From Lamellibrachia columna (lineage: Eukaryota; Annelida; Polychaeta; Sabellida; Siboglinidae), in contig OY759265.1 in assembly GCA_963662155.1 (NCBI GenBank), positions 46,431,906 through 46,495,905 on the forward strand: a stretch of 64,000 bases of DNA, read 5' to 3'. Of the stretch, positions 48,538 through 61,440 are shown piece by piece (positions within the stretch are counted from its first letter, which is position 1; each line of letters opens with the position of its first letter). The notes under the pieces were generated by a model that saw nothing but the letters and a program-made list of their open reading frames with translations, searched no databases and was not told where the DNA came from. The translations under genes and the position numbers were made by a program.

Positions 48538-51500
48538 GTAAGAGTGGCCCGCATTCAACATGGCGCGTCTGCCTATTTTCTCTGTCAACGAGTCGTTTCA
48601 ATTAATTCTTTTTTGGGTGTTACGTACGATGGATGCAAAGAATGCGATTGCGTTTTACGGCACATTTAAGTGTACGTTTGTCGAGGAAGGAACTTCGCAA
48701 TTAGTTGTGGCGGACGCAACCGACCGTTGCTACGATTCAGAACAATTGTTCATGAATCATGGACATGTTAGTTTGTTACCTTGCATGATTACGCAGTTCG
48801 TGTACACCCCACCCCAGCAGTTTATTGTCAACACCCATTAACAAGTCATCTGTGGTTTTCACGTCAGTCAAGCATTACAATATATTATAGTGCTGGAATA
48901 ATGATATTATCGAACAGTTATATATAAATACATACTAGTATTGCTACAGTAGTATGACATGCCTCGTCGACCGTGTCGGGTGCACTCAAACATTTATAAT
49001 ATAATAATGTCACTGTTTATAATTTTAGCATCTGCAAATGAAAACATATTTTTACAAATTATTTTAGCGAATTATGATCTTATTCATAACAATGGGTTAG
49101 TTGTTCACCCCATAAGGGTTTATAAATGAAAACAATCCAGTTATCAAAAGTATCAGATGTGGGAGGGTGGCTCAAGGATACACTTGGATTATCAGAAAAA
49201 GGTGTATGTTTAGAGAGTTTTTTGTCTGCTTGAAATTTTGCGACCTGCTTTCTGTTCACTGCTTTGGTAATTTGTGTACAGTGCCTCAAATTTTCCAATT
49301 TCCTTTATTTTTGTATGGGGGTGTGGGTGGGTGGGGGGGTCAATCTTACCCAACAATTTATTAGATCATTGGAATTTTTTTGTAATTTACAAAGCTCCTA
49401 AGGGTTCTCCATCTTGTCTAACTTGTGTTTGGGAGGGGGTATGTCATATAATATAATAGATTGTTTGACATGGCGTAAGATACTGAGATAATATAATATT
49501 AGTTTTAAAAGGACAATCATGGTCATTGCCAAATATTGTATAATAAATAGGGCTTATATGATTGTATATCTTTCAAATTAAATAGTTTTAACCAATTAGG
49601 TACTAACTACAAGAGAGGCTTTCTTAGATTTAGATTTTTATAACAATACAAATTGCTATTAAAATGAACAATGTTATGTGGAGGAAGCAATTGGTATACA
49701 GAGTCCTGTAATCCGTTTATTTATTCATGCAACTAACATTTATGCAACAGGTAATTTATCTAATTACATATTGTAGACTGAGAATACAGAATACAGACTG
49801 AGAAAGTTAGTACTTATATTGCATTTTACGCTGTTCTTTTACTAGTTTTACTTCATAGCAACTTCTTTAAATGTGAATAAGATATTTTATTAATAGTTAT
49901 CTTCGTAATCATTATATTTAGTCTTCTCTTAATTAATATCCTATCCTTAGACCTGTATTATATTTATTCTACTACACTGATCTTTCATCCAAAGTACATT
50001 TGACTTGGGTGCTTTGACTATTTATAAAGAAATTCCTAAACACATTTCTGCTATTGTGAATTGACTGCATGGCTGAGTGCAACTGGGTACAATGGGTTTA
50101 AACCCTAACTTTCACCCCTGTAGCCATCAACAAAAATATTATGATTTTGATGCAAATATCGGTATATTTCACATCTTACCATTCAGTCACTGGATGTAAC
50201 TACATACATCTCTAGGTACACCCATGCTACAGTGATCTTACTCCCACCCAAGGCAACGCATAAGCGAGTTGTTTTCTTTTCATGGAACTGCCGTGAAAAG
50301 CAATTTAGGGTGGAACGCAGATGTGATATTGTAAGGGTCAATTGTCTTGCTTTCCCCAACCTCATGGGAAACTGCGGCATTGTTCTCACACATGTCTTGC
50401 TGCATGCAGCCTGTGGCCGGGGGACCCAGGAACCAACGCGGCAGATACATTATGTATTTGTTTCTCTTTTGAGATGCAGACACAGTGGCCGCACATTGCA
50501 TGTTTGCCAGAGTCCGGTCGCGTTACTCGACTTTGCTGCACGCTGACCAATTTCCTGCCAGTTCACCTGAAGTCTTCGTAATGGGACCACGTTTGAGTAA
50601 TTAACATACCTGGCTGTGCGCCTGTGAGAGACCACCATTCGCGATGTGGTCAGAGATTTAGTTTTCTTTTCACTGTACTTAATATAACTGGGCACTGTTG
50701 TATGGCTGTGTTCATTTGCCAGGTTGATTTTTATTGAAAGAGGACAGTGTCATTGTTGGTATTGCTGAAGTACATAATTATAATTACAGATTAGTTTAGT
50801 GATATCTATCTGTATATTGGTTATTATTTATTGCACCTATGTTAATGATCAATTTCAAGAATGTTGATGTGTGTTTTTGAGAAATTTATAAAATTAATTC
50901 CCAACAGAATGATCCGATTATTTTTGTATATTTCTGGTTTTGCAAAAACCTAGAAATAATTTTTTACAGATTTTAATTAATAAAATGTTATTGAGACTGA
51001 TTGTAGCAAGTGTTTACTCGAATTGAATGTAAACATTATAAATTTCCATGAGAATTTGTAGATGTTTGCCTAGTTAATGTCTAAACTTTTTAGTCTTGCT
51101 GCAAATAAAGTGAAGTACCTGGCGTTGTGGTTCTGTGGGGTTGCTCATTAATCCTATGAGGCCATGAGATTTGCAGATAAAACCAATTGAAAACCAGTTA
51201 AGTAAAAAATCAATGTGTTCTAGATGGACTATTGTAATGCAATTAGGAATAGTTTTAGGGCGTCTTATCAACCTTGTGTTTCATACAACAGATTGCCTCA
51301 TGCAATTCTGAATCTGTTTCCGAAGTAAAATTTTAAAAGGTTGTTGCATCATTGACCAAGCCTCAGAAGCTAGATTGTTATTGCCTTGCCTTTTTTGTGT
51401 TATTAACTGTAATAAGATGCCAGTTTGTTGCCGCATTTCAAGACACACAATATATGCTACCTAGAGTCCTTGATTACCTCAGGGTTTTCATCCGATATGT

Positions 51501-53731
51501 TCCCAGGTTTCGTTTTGTCTGCCTCCTTGCCCTGGTCAGCTAGATACACCTTTTTAGAAGTAGTTATTGTCCATCTTTCACTGTTTACCCTTCCAATAAG
51601 AACTGTACTTTGGCATTTTATTTGTTATTGGTTGGTTAATGGATCTGCTGACCCAATATTTCTGTTGGGATAGTAGCGCAGTGTTGCATCAGCGTCTTCT
51701 GCAGTGAGCGTCTGCGACTTATATTATTGCTCACCACAGATACACTCATTGGAGTTGTTTGGACTGCAAAAGTGCGCAAATATATGTATGTTATGTTAAA
51801 AGAATTTGTTTTTTGTTATGTTGAATGATGTGGAATGATTGAATGAATGAATGAAGTATGAATGTCATTTTGTGGAATACATACATACATACATACAGGC
51901 CAATATGGTGCTATTTTTTTCTGACTGACTTACCTGTTTTTGTGTTAGAAAAGTCTGTAAACCAATTAAGCAAAAGTAAAAAGCCTTACTGATATAATGG
52001 TTGCGGGCCCAATAATCTTCTGTTGGGCCCCCACAAGTCATAGTCCATGTTGGCCTGCACGTGGTTTGGATCTGTTTATCAATGTTTAATTTACAGAAAT
52101 TTTTTTTATTGCACTTTATATGCAAACAAACATCATTAAAATTCACAGTGAAATTCACCCACTGATACCCTTTATACGAACAATCAAATTACCCTTTGTA
52201 GTTATTACATATAATTGTTTGCAACGTCATATGTAATTTCTTTGATTGCTCCAATTTATGCAAACTGTCGCTAGATGCTACTATAACTATAATTACATCG
52301 CAAGTTCAAGAGGTGGATTCCAAGAAGCCATCAAGATATTGACTGGCAGCACCAAGTACCATGACACGTGGATGTTTCTGTGGTAATGTTGTATGTCCTG
52401 AAATATTGTAAATATTGTTATCATGACAGTCAGTCAGTCACTTTCACTTACGAACTACCAAGTTATCCCATCCGGAAGATGGGAGTTTTTTCTAGTAAAT
52501 ATGATGTTCTGTTAAACAGTCCCAGTGTGCATCATATACTGATCTGGCATGAGAAATAGATAATATATGTATAATTCTGTGCTCTCCTGTGTGTTATAAC
52601 GGTGATCTTATGGTGTGCTTGACCTCAGACCGTGTACTTTGCAGCAAGAATACTGTACATCTGACTGGACTGTCTTGCTGTACGGTGCATGTCAAGTGCT
52701 GTCTGTCTGGCCAGATGAACAAGTCCTCTTGGGGGACAAGGTGAATGTTTCTCACCACTGGGCCAGCTGCATTGTGGTGATACGGCATGGATAGCACGCC
52801 CAGGCAGACAACTCAAGCTGATGAACTGGGAAGCCTCGGGCCCGAAGCGCTCAAAGGGACAGCATTGAGAGAATTGATGTGATGAAGAGCAAGCAAGACA
52901 AACTGGTTTACAGGAACACCATTAATCAAAGCCCTGGCCAGGTCAAGCTCTTCCTGTAGTTAGTTCTGCAGGCAATTGCTGGCATTTCCCCATCCCTTGT
53001 GTGTTCACGTTTGTGAAAAAGTTTCTTGTTACTATACTATTACTGGTGAGTGGACTGTGGAATGTGGACCAGACCTGGGGTCTGTTAAATTGCAATGTAA
53101 TAAATTACTATTACTTAGTTTCCTTTCTATTACTATTACACACTGAAGGCAATGTAATATATTACTATTACTATTACATTTCAAGCTATTACTTTTACTG
53201 TTACATTTTCCATCAGAACAATTTTCTGTTGATTAAACATTTTACATGCATAATCACTTCAAATTAACTGATGAGTGTATAATTAATTAAATTACAATTC
53301 ACTCATAAATTTCCCAATTAAATTAACCTCACATAATTCCAGTCGGATGTAGAAGTTTCATATATTCATTGGAATGAAACAAAAAAGCAATGTCCCTGTC
53401 ACATAACACAGTCTGATCATCCCATAGTAGACCCATACTGCTCGGCTGCTTCTTGGTGGACAGTTAATTATTGGCTCAAGGATAGGATGTTTTTCACACT
53501 ATTGGTCAATAGTGTGCAAGCTAGCTAGCAACTGATGAAAACTCAGAAAAGTTGGTATAAGCCCCTGGATTTTGTTCAAACATTACCCAGCATGGCAGGC
53601 TGGCAGCTAGGGTTGGGAGATGGCAATGATTGATTGATTGATTCAGATGTTAAAGACTGGAAGCCCGGAACCCTTATCCTGCTTCAGTGAATGAATGAAT
53701 AGGCTTGTGTGAAAAGGATAGATGCCTGGTG

Positions 53732-54940
53732 CAGGGTTGTTTGATTTAAATCATTTGATTTAAATCATTGATTTAAATCATGATTTAAATCAATCCAAAA
53801 AAAAAATCATTGAATTATGATTTTTTTTTACTTCCGGTTTTTTTAATCGCTAATTTATATGAATTTAACACAAATATTTGTTTACAAGCATTGAGATCAA
53901 CAAAGTTTGTATGTTTTTAATACAAAACACAAAGTGTGCACACTTGTGTAGCTGTATTGTCACCAGATAGCCTGATAGTCAAATATTTTATGACATTGTG
54001 TATGTTCAGGGTTGAAAAAATCATGATTACATTTTTTTTTTAAATCTGATTTTTTTATTTAAATGGGATTTTTTATTTATTTGATTTTTTTAATCTGGTA
54101 TACACAATGTCATAAAACATTTTACTATCAGGCTATCTGGTGTCAATACAGCTACACAAGTGTGCACACTTTGTGTTCTTGTATTAAAAAACACACAAAA
54201 CTTTGTTTATCTCAATGCTTGTAAACAATTATTTGTGTTAAATTCATATAAATCAGTGATTAAAAAAACCGAAGTCAAAAAAATAAAAAATCATAAATCA
54301 ATGATTTTTTTGGAGTGATTTAAATCATGATTTAAATCAATGATTTAAATCAAATGATTTAAATCAAACAACCTTGTGTATGTTTGACCTATTCCCTTTC
54401 TGAATGCAGTGAAGCCACACAAACTTGTCTTCCATAGGAAGTATCTTTTCAACACAGAAGCCCTGAGTTAAAGTCCACCTAGAACTTGTGGCAGTTACCA
54501 ATTCAGTATGTTGACTCAGTTGTTTAATACTGTACCAGTTTGTATTCTGGTTAGATACCCTTAGAGTACACAGAGCCCTGAACAGGTGCTAATCCACCTT
54601 ATAGGCAAATGATATATTACTACTGCTACAGCCACAGACACACAGCATGCTTTCCTTTCCAAGACAGATTATGCAACTACAGGGGGTGAGGCCTTGTGGA
54701 CATTGTCTAATGTCTTTATATAAGCAAAAATCATGTACCCTCTGTTAAGACAAGAACCCAAATCGATTTGAATATAACATATTTGAAAGCGTTTACAAAT
54801 TTAAACATCTATATAAATATCTATATACCAGATTATAAAAAAAAATCAAACAAATAATAAAAATAAAAAATAAAATAAATCCGATTTAGATAAAAAAAAG
54901 TCAGATTTTTTAAATAAAAATCATGATTTTTTCAACCCTG
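53732..54940. mobile_element. hAT-like MITE (level 2) with perfect 8-bp target duplication
   Basis: It begins CAGGGTTGTTTGATTTAAAT and ends TTTTTTCAACCCTG, so the termini are CAGGGTTG/CAACCCTG. Both sides are flanked by GCCTGGTG (53724-53731 and 54941-54948). Eight-bp duplications and CAGGG ends are hAT hallmarks. Subterminal GATTTAAATCA repeats occur at the left. No transposase is present. Without the level-3 insert the element is about 831 bp. Confidence 0.85.
54007..54376 (-). mobile_element. hAT-like MITE (level 3), inverted internal-deletion derivative of level 2
   Basis: It runs from CAGGGTTGAAAAAATCATGA (54007) to AAATCAAACAACCTTG (54376) and is flanked on both sides by TGTATGTT (53999-54006 and 54377-54384). 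Read in reverse it matches the level-2 left 270 bp joined to the level-2 right 95 bp, lacking about 440 bp of the interior. Its inverted insertion makes 53732-54001 and 54102-54376 a near-perfect palindrome. Confidence 0.85.
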
Positions 54941-55209
54941 GCCTGGTGGACTTGTCTTCAAATGAACAGTTAGCAATGCAGCAGTCACACTGTCACAGGG
55001 TCTCCTGCTAATAGTGCTAATGCTCATTGACTGTCATGATTAAGACACTTAACCATTTTATCACCACTGTTGGAAAATAAATAAAACTGCATGTGAATGA
55101 CTGAACATGATACTTGTCCAAATTCCATTATGTCAAAATACAGAATTTTTTGGTCTGATTATTTAAAATGAAACTGAATTTTGGTGTGATTGAAATGTTC
55201 AATTGTAAT

Positions 55210-55243
55210 AGCAAAGTAATAGCTCAATTGCTATTACTTTGCT
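55210..55243. repeat. Perfect 14-bp hairpin inside the level-1 element
   Basis: AGCAAAGTAATAGC pairs with GCTATTACTTTGCT around TCAATT. Confidence 0.85.
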
Positions 55244-55356
55244 TTCTATTACCATTACTGTTACATTGCGTTCTGTTCCATCTATTACTATTACTTGAAC
55301 AATTGTAATCATTACTATTACATATTACTATTACCCCAGGCCTGGTGTGGACTGGA

Positions 55357-55500
55357 GCATAGACTAGAATGTGGACTGTGTGGTGTGGACTATGTAGTGT
55401 GGAATGTAGAGTGTGGATGGTGGAGTGTGCAATGTGGAGTGATGGGCGGAGTGTGGACTGGGATGTGGAGTGTGAACCGTGGATTGTGGACTGTGTGGCT
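55357..55500. repeat. Cryptic TGTGGAC-rich simple repeat
   Basis: GTGGACTGTGTGGTGTGGAC-type sequence; its left part (about 53044-53069) lies on the other side of the level-1 insertion. Confidence 0.7.
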
Positions 55501-55919
55501 ACAGTATTTATTTATTTTTTATGCTGAGATAGTGTGACATAGGAATCTAGATGAATAATCACGAATTAGACATGTATCAGATAATCAGAGATTGTTTGAA
55601 TCTAGAGTTGATGTTAAGTGTCCAGTACTTCCAGTTGATTATTTTTAATAAATGAATTGTTTTGTAGTTTCATAAGCAAAACAAATTTGAGAGAACATAG
55701 AACATCAGATGATACACGACATTTTTATGTGTCCCATTTGTAGAAGACTGGAGAACAAATGAGATGTACTGCTGCTAGCCAGGTGAATAACAAATGCCAT
55801 TTTCTACAGCAGCCCTTGAGTCGGTGACATATGATGTTGGATATTGCAATCATTTATCAGCAATGTGATCTGCGAAAACACCAAACAAGGCAATTTACTG
55901 TCTTCCACCTGACAGGCTG

Positions 55920-56078
55920 TTTTGTATGTATGCATGGTATTTTGCATGTATGCATGGTATTTTGTATGTATGCATGGGATTTTGTATGTATGCATTGTAT
56001 TTTGTATGTATGCATAGGATTTTATATGTATTCATGGTATTTTGCATGTATTCATGATATTTTGCATCATATATGAGT
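55920..56078. repeat. 20-bp tandem repeat, about 8 copies
   Basis: Units of TTTGTATGTATGCATGGTAT with few changes. Confidence 0.9.
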
Positions 56079-57413
56079 ATGCATGCATATGCACTTCCTG
56101 TGTGTTCTTATAGCATTGTTTGTCATTAAGGTAACAAGATAAGGTAAGGTAAGCTTTAATACTGAACAAATGTTAAAAAATTGTCATGTTCTCATGATAA
56201 GTCTGGTTAACTGGTAGTAACATAACTTATAAATGTGCATCCATGCATGCATGCACGTACTGGTGTGATAAACAGAATGGTGTCAACAAGCAAAGGTTGA
56301 AGTTCCTGAGGCAGGATTTAAACATTGCATGGCACATGCTTAGGATTCTCAAAAAAGATGGCACTGGCAATGAATAAAAAATTATATTAAATATATTAAG
56401 GCATTATGTGCCTTTTTTGGTACATAATGCTTGAGCGTGATCCATTACATGTGACAACAATAAGTAGGTATATTTATCCGCTCCACCTGCATATTGTATT
56501 ATGTTTTTGTCACTGGTCATGCATGGCCGCACATGCAGCTGGGTCACAGCCCATTGCACTGAACCTGTCATGCCTGGTGCCTGGGCTCCAGTCACACACA
56601 CATGGAATGACCGACTATTAATCCAGCTCCACTAAGCTTGAGCACTGCATGTCTACATAGAGCTTGAGGCCAAGCTGTGTTGTCCCAAGAGATGTATGGC
56701 GCAGTGGTGTCCGCTCAGAATGTCTGTCTCCCTATCCTCATTCTGCAGCTAGTCGGCTTTTCTTAAGTGACCTGTGCAGCATAAGCGGGCCTTTTTGCTG
56801 CCACTTTTACACCACCTAATAATCTCTTGCTTAGTGTAGGATGCTTTGGAGAATGGCATTTTAGTGTAGATGTTTTGTAATGGCGTTGTTTCAGCATGGA
56901 AGTTTTTTGTAGGATCTGTCATACAGTGTGTCGTAAAATGGCTGGGTGGTCGTTGTATATTGAAAATTTTACTTTATATTTCTAGTAGGCCTACTGGCTT
57001 AACAAAGTTGTCATAGACATTGATGTGTAGGTGAACCTAAGAAGGCCGCGTTTTGGGGTCCTACCATATCACTGGTGGTTTGCATTACAAGTTCTTGTAT
57101 TAGTGTTCTTTCTAGGATACTGGAAATTGATGGCTAAATAACCATTAGGCTTGCCCCTGTGTCTCATTGATCATTGCTAACACCCAGTCTCCAAAAGAGG
57201 TTAACTAACCCTAAAGGCATATCCTGGCAATTTCCAGTGGGAATCTCCAAATTGAAAGCTTTATTTATGAAACCATGGTATTTTTACCTACATGTTTTTG
57301 TGACAGATGTCCTGAACAATGACTTCAGTGTTTTATAAAAAAAATAAAGCATGTTGGGTTCCTTGCCATCTTATATCATTGTAGGAAATAGACTTAGTTT
57401 TATATACTGGTTC

Positions 57414-57560
57414 AAATATATTAGATATCTCCTCCCTGATTCTTATATTAGATATATCCTCCCTGATTCTTATATTATTATTAGATATCTCCTCCTGATT
57501 CTTATATTAGATATATCCTCCCTGATTCTTATATTAGATGTCTCCTCCCTGATTCTTCAT
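57414..57560. repeat. Tandem repeat of about 26 bp
   Basis: Five copies containing GATTCTTATATTAGATATAT and then CCTCC. Confidence 0.85.
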
Positions 57561-58055
57561 TGTTTCTGGTTGAATATATAATCCAGAAGAAGTATTCTTT
57601 TGTCACATTCAATGACAGTTTGTTTGAAACTAGCATACCAAACAAGTTGTTTTTAGCCACACTGAAGCTACATCTGCTGTTTGCTACATCAACTTCTGTT
57701 GATTGCTCCCACTTATACAACCCATTAGGGTGCTCTAATCCTGTATCCATATTGTCACATCTTGCTATTCATGACTGTTTCAGCTGGTCATAGAACAATA
57801 CTGTACTATTGACTTGTCTTGGTCAGTGTTTGTGACAACACATTTGAGATCAGTCTTTAGTGCAGAGTATTATTGTGTAGAAAAGATGAGCTTCGTAACT
57901 GATATATGCAATTACTTCCTAACTGATATGTGCAATTACATGTTTTTAACAACTTCTCAACTAAGATAGATATGTAGGCCAAAGTTGACTAGGATATTAT
58001 TTTTTTAAACATTTGAATGTAATCCATTAAGAAGTTCTACAAAACCTTGATCACT

Positions 58056-58116
58056 CTCACTCACTCACTCACTCACTCACTCACTCACTCACTCACTCAC
58101 TCACTCACTCACTCAC
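58056..58116. repeat. (CTCA)n microsatellite
   Basis: About 15 pure tetramer units. Confidence 0.93.
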
Positions 58117-58685
58117 AAGCTTTATTCTCCATATATGCTATACATTTGGAAATGTTTTCTGGGAAGAATCAACTGCACTGACCTATGGGCAGATCTACAA
58201 AGAAATTGATACAAATCTCCAAGTAAGAAAACAATGCCAGCAATTTCCTGTAGATAATTATAATGTGGTAAGGTAAGATCATTCTTTAAGAGCCCAAGAC
58301 TCCCAGGCTGAGATTAGGCAATCATTTGGGAGAGGTTGGACACACTGCATAATTGATGCTATTATTAATGACTTGAATAGATGGCTTCTGTCAACATCAC
58401 TTAGGCTGTTGACATCATGTTTGACTTGGGGGGTGTGTGTATTTGTTCTTACCTGGGTGTCCTGTAGTCCTTAATGTTATCTACATAACTAGTATTAATT
58501 AAATAATTGCAAATGGTTAACATTATTTTATGCAAACTTTTTATTCATGACTGTTTTTATGCAAACACCATTTACAGCACCCCATAACAATTGTTTGTAT
58601 TAGTGCTATATAAACAAATTTATTATTATTATCAGTCTGTAATGGTAGCATAATAGTCTACACAGGATTTTGGACATATTACAGC

Positions 58686-59060
58686 AGGCCATCCTCGTGA
58701 GTCAGTGTAATGTTACTGCTATCGCTGGCATATATCCTACACACTGTACGTAAGTCATTCGTACTTTGCCCAACTTGCTGTCTTGGTCGATGTGTTTCTG
58801 GGAACTAGACGGCTGAGTCATGCCTGCACCTAAACTTTTTCTATAAATTCCTACCATTGAAAGCAAGCATCCCAGAACAGTGTCGTCGCTGGTCCGACAG
58901 GTCCACAACTACTAAACGTTAAGTTCCCGTGTGTGAGCCTCGTAGATTCCAGCAAGCAATATTATTGGTTAACACAGCAACTGATAAATCAGCATTTCAA
59001 GAGGTCGATCTGCCAGGGGTACTGACGTAGTCAGAGGCCCCTGGTGGTGAGGGTAGATCT
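58686..59060 (+). repeat. Interspersed repeat family R, copy 2
   Basis: ATCCTCGTGAGTCAG, GGCATATATCCTACACACTG, GTCTTGGTCGATGTG and CAGCAACTGATAAATCAGC are shared with the inverted copy at 61441-61985. Part of it is shared with 21341-21480. No coding is seen. Confidence 0.75.
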
Positions 59061-59202
59061 GCCAGGGGTACTGATGTAGTCAGAGGCCCCTGGTGGGGAG
59101 GGTAGATCTGCCAAAGGTACTGATGTAGTCAGAGGCCCCTGGTGGTGAGGGTAGATCTGCAAGGAGTACTGATGTAGTCAGAGACCCCAGGCGACGAGGA
59201 TG
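59007..59202. repeat. 49-bp tandem repeat, four copies
   Basis: Units start GATCTGCCAGGGGTACTGAT at 59007, 59056, 59105 and 59154. The unit itself is the end of family R (a single copy sits at about 61470-61510 in reverse), so the amplification happened inside this copy. Confidence 0.9.
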
Positions 59203-60243
59203 TAATACCCCGACAATGCATGTTCTGGTCAGTCTGTATTGGTGACACTAGTGTGCTGAGAGGATGTTGGATTTATCACATCAGGCTAGCAGTTCCTGTA
59301 GAAGTGTTCTGAAAGTTGGAACAGATGACTATTCATAATGACACAAGGATTTATGATAGAAACCATTTATTAAGTTTTAAAGTTTGAGACTTACTGGTTG
59401 TGCCATGTGACAGATGAGTCACAAGACTGGATTGGTGGTTCACATGTGAGAAAGATAGAATCTGTAATTACTGGAGGAAGGACGCTCAGTAGACTTAATA
59501 ATCACTTATAGAAAAATTAAACGTCATGTGTTGAGGACTATGGGAACGTACAAGAAGATCTATTCAGCTGATGAATAATGCCGTTTGCCTTTAATCTTTC
59601 CATTCAGTAGAATGTTGACGACCAAAAATAAAGTAAGACATATTCTTTGAACAGACCACAAATTAGTTCAGGTGTGTTTGTATGACCCCACCTGTTTACA
59701 CCTGTTTACACCTGTTTGCCCACACAGCTTTGATATATGTGACAGGTTCACAGAATACCTGTCGAAATCCATATATTTAGTCACCCTAGCTTGTCTAAAT
59801 GAAACAACAATGTTGACCCCAGAAGTGTTTAATAAAAGGCTTTGCATGCTTGTATTATTGCGGTAGTTTACCCCTTTAATCTTTGCTGCCTGACTGCTTT
59901 ACAGAGACTGATTGTGGTAATGGCTATTTGGGGTAACTTGTTTGCTGTGTGCCAATTGAGTAGGATGTTAAATACGTCTTATGTGACGGTTTTCTTTAGG
60001 GCTTTAGAATAGGATGTCACGTTTCAGTGGGTTTCATTTGAGACGTTTGATGTTTAATTTGTGATACCACATATTAGCTGTGGCAGCATGGTGCTTGAAT
60101 AAAGGAAGGTGTGTGGCAAGTCCAACAGTAAAGATTCACATGGTAATGTAAGTGGCTGTGTTTGTATAAAATTAAGGTGAATTGTGTGGTTTTCTTGTGG
60201 TTAGATACGGGTTGAAACTTGTTTGTGTGTCTGTTTGGTGGAC

Positions 60244-61158
60244 GGACAGTTGCTCACCGGACAATTGCTCACCGGACAGTTGCTCACTGGACAGTTGCTT
60301 GCTCACCAAGGAAATGAAAAATCTGACTCATCCTGTGTTAGTGTTATTTAATGTACAAAAAACGAACTAGGGTTTATTGTGGGAACTAACGTAAAAATGT
60401 AACGTAAAAATGTAACTTCCCTTCCCCTAAGTAAAATAAGTGGCAGTATAAACAACTTAATTCAACGATCCTTCCGTTTCTGTTACTATTAAAATGACCA
60501 CAAAATTTCTCCTCGTATATTGACATATATATATATATGTACATCCTGTGGTATAATTAAAAAAGGACACTTCCAGTACCATGACGATCAACATTTAAAA
60601 ACGCAAACATATCAGCTTCACAGAAAGTCCATTAAGCGTCACGGTAATCAGCATTGATACTACAACTGTTATTCATTAATTTGTGGATTAATTATAATTA
60701 TCTGTATTTCCTAAAGCCTCAAGTTGTAGTATTTAATAGGATGGCTATTTGTACCTTCAGAGCGATGCCTTATGGACTTTTTGTGAAGCTCGCATTGACA
60801 TAATGCCGTAAAGCGAAATGTTTTTTATTTTGATCGTTATAATAATATATATCATTGATTAAAAGCTTTACACCCAAATGAAGCTGGTGAGCCAGCTGAA
60901 TCCACCAGCCAGCCAGCCACCAGTATCCAAACAAAGCCATTCCTACCATTGGCAGATAGGTCACACAAGACCATTATACCAGTTTAGGGAAGCAATTATA
61001 TTCACTTAAATCACATTTCCAGATCATAGCAATAATTTCTAATTCCAATGCGATGCCAAATGGACTTTCTGTGAAGCTCATGTTGCATTTTAAAAGAAAA
61101 TTAAAATTTTTTACTTTTTCATTTCCTTGGTTAGCAACTGTCTAGTAAGCAACTGTCC
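60244..61158. mobile_element. Foldback (TU-like) element, copy 2
   Basis: The left terminus has units GGACAGTTGCTCACC, GGACAATTGCTCACC and GGACAGTTGCTCACT plus a longer fourth (60244-60307), then AAGGAAATGAAAAA. The right terminus is the reverse: TTTTTCATTTCCTT, then GGTTAGCAACTGTCT and AGTAAGCAACTGTCC (ending 61158). The 15-bp unit and the AATGAAAAA inner junction match copy 1 at 16186-16572. The interior is about 790 bp, with no recognised coding. The middle repeats AAAGTCCATTAAGCG-like and TGTGAAGCTC words. Confidence 0.7.
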
Positions 61159-61440
61159 AAGCACAGCATGTGTGCATTCGATGCCATTGCAGGCTTAATA
61201 GTCATGGACTTATGAACTGAAACCAAAACTTGCTGTATGAGAAGTTGTATTTGTATTGTGTGCATACTGTTTAAATAATCTATATTAAAAACTCCCTCAA
61301 CTGATTGGGCCCTTCGTGAATCAGGTTTGTTGATGTTGTGATGGAAAGTTGTTTCATTATCAGATGAAAGTTGTTTCATTGTTAGACAACCCACCCATTT
61401 AACAAGCTATTTATACCGTGAAAGCACCTTATGCTAGGCT

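Larger units (their letters stand above)
53070..55344. mobile_element. Outermost hAT-like MITE (level 1) containing two further insertions
   Basis: The left end reads CAGACCTGGGGTCTG (53070) and the right end ACCCCAGGCCTG (to 55344). The 8-bp flanks are ATGTGGAC (53062-53069) and GTGTGGAC (55345-55352), seven of eight identical. The element body has TTACTATTAC-rich sequence at both ends and no coding. The surrounding host DNA is itself a TGTGGAC-rich cryptic repeat, so the duplication could partly reflect that. Removing levels 2 and 3 leaves about 1.06 kb. Confidence 0.6.

Noticed and set aside
52318..52382. Candidate kinase second exon (reading QEAIKILTGSTKYHDTW)
   Set aside because: It does not continue as a kinase N-lobe, does not follow a convincing acceptor in the right phase and lacks VAIKII.
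52844..52959. Open stretch reading SIERIDVMKSKQDKLVYR
   Set aside because: No start or splice sites fit and no family is recognised; similar open stretches are expected in CpG-poor intron sequence.
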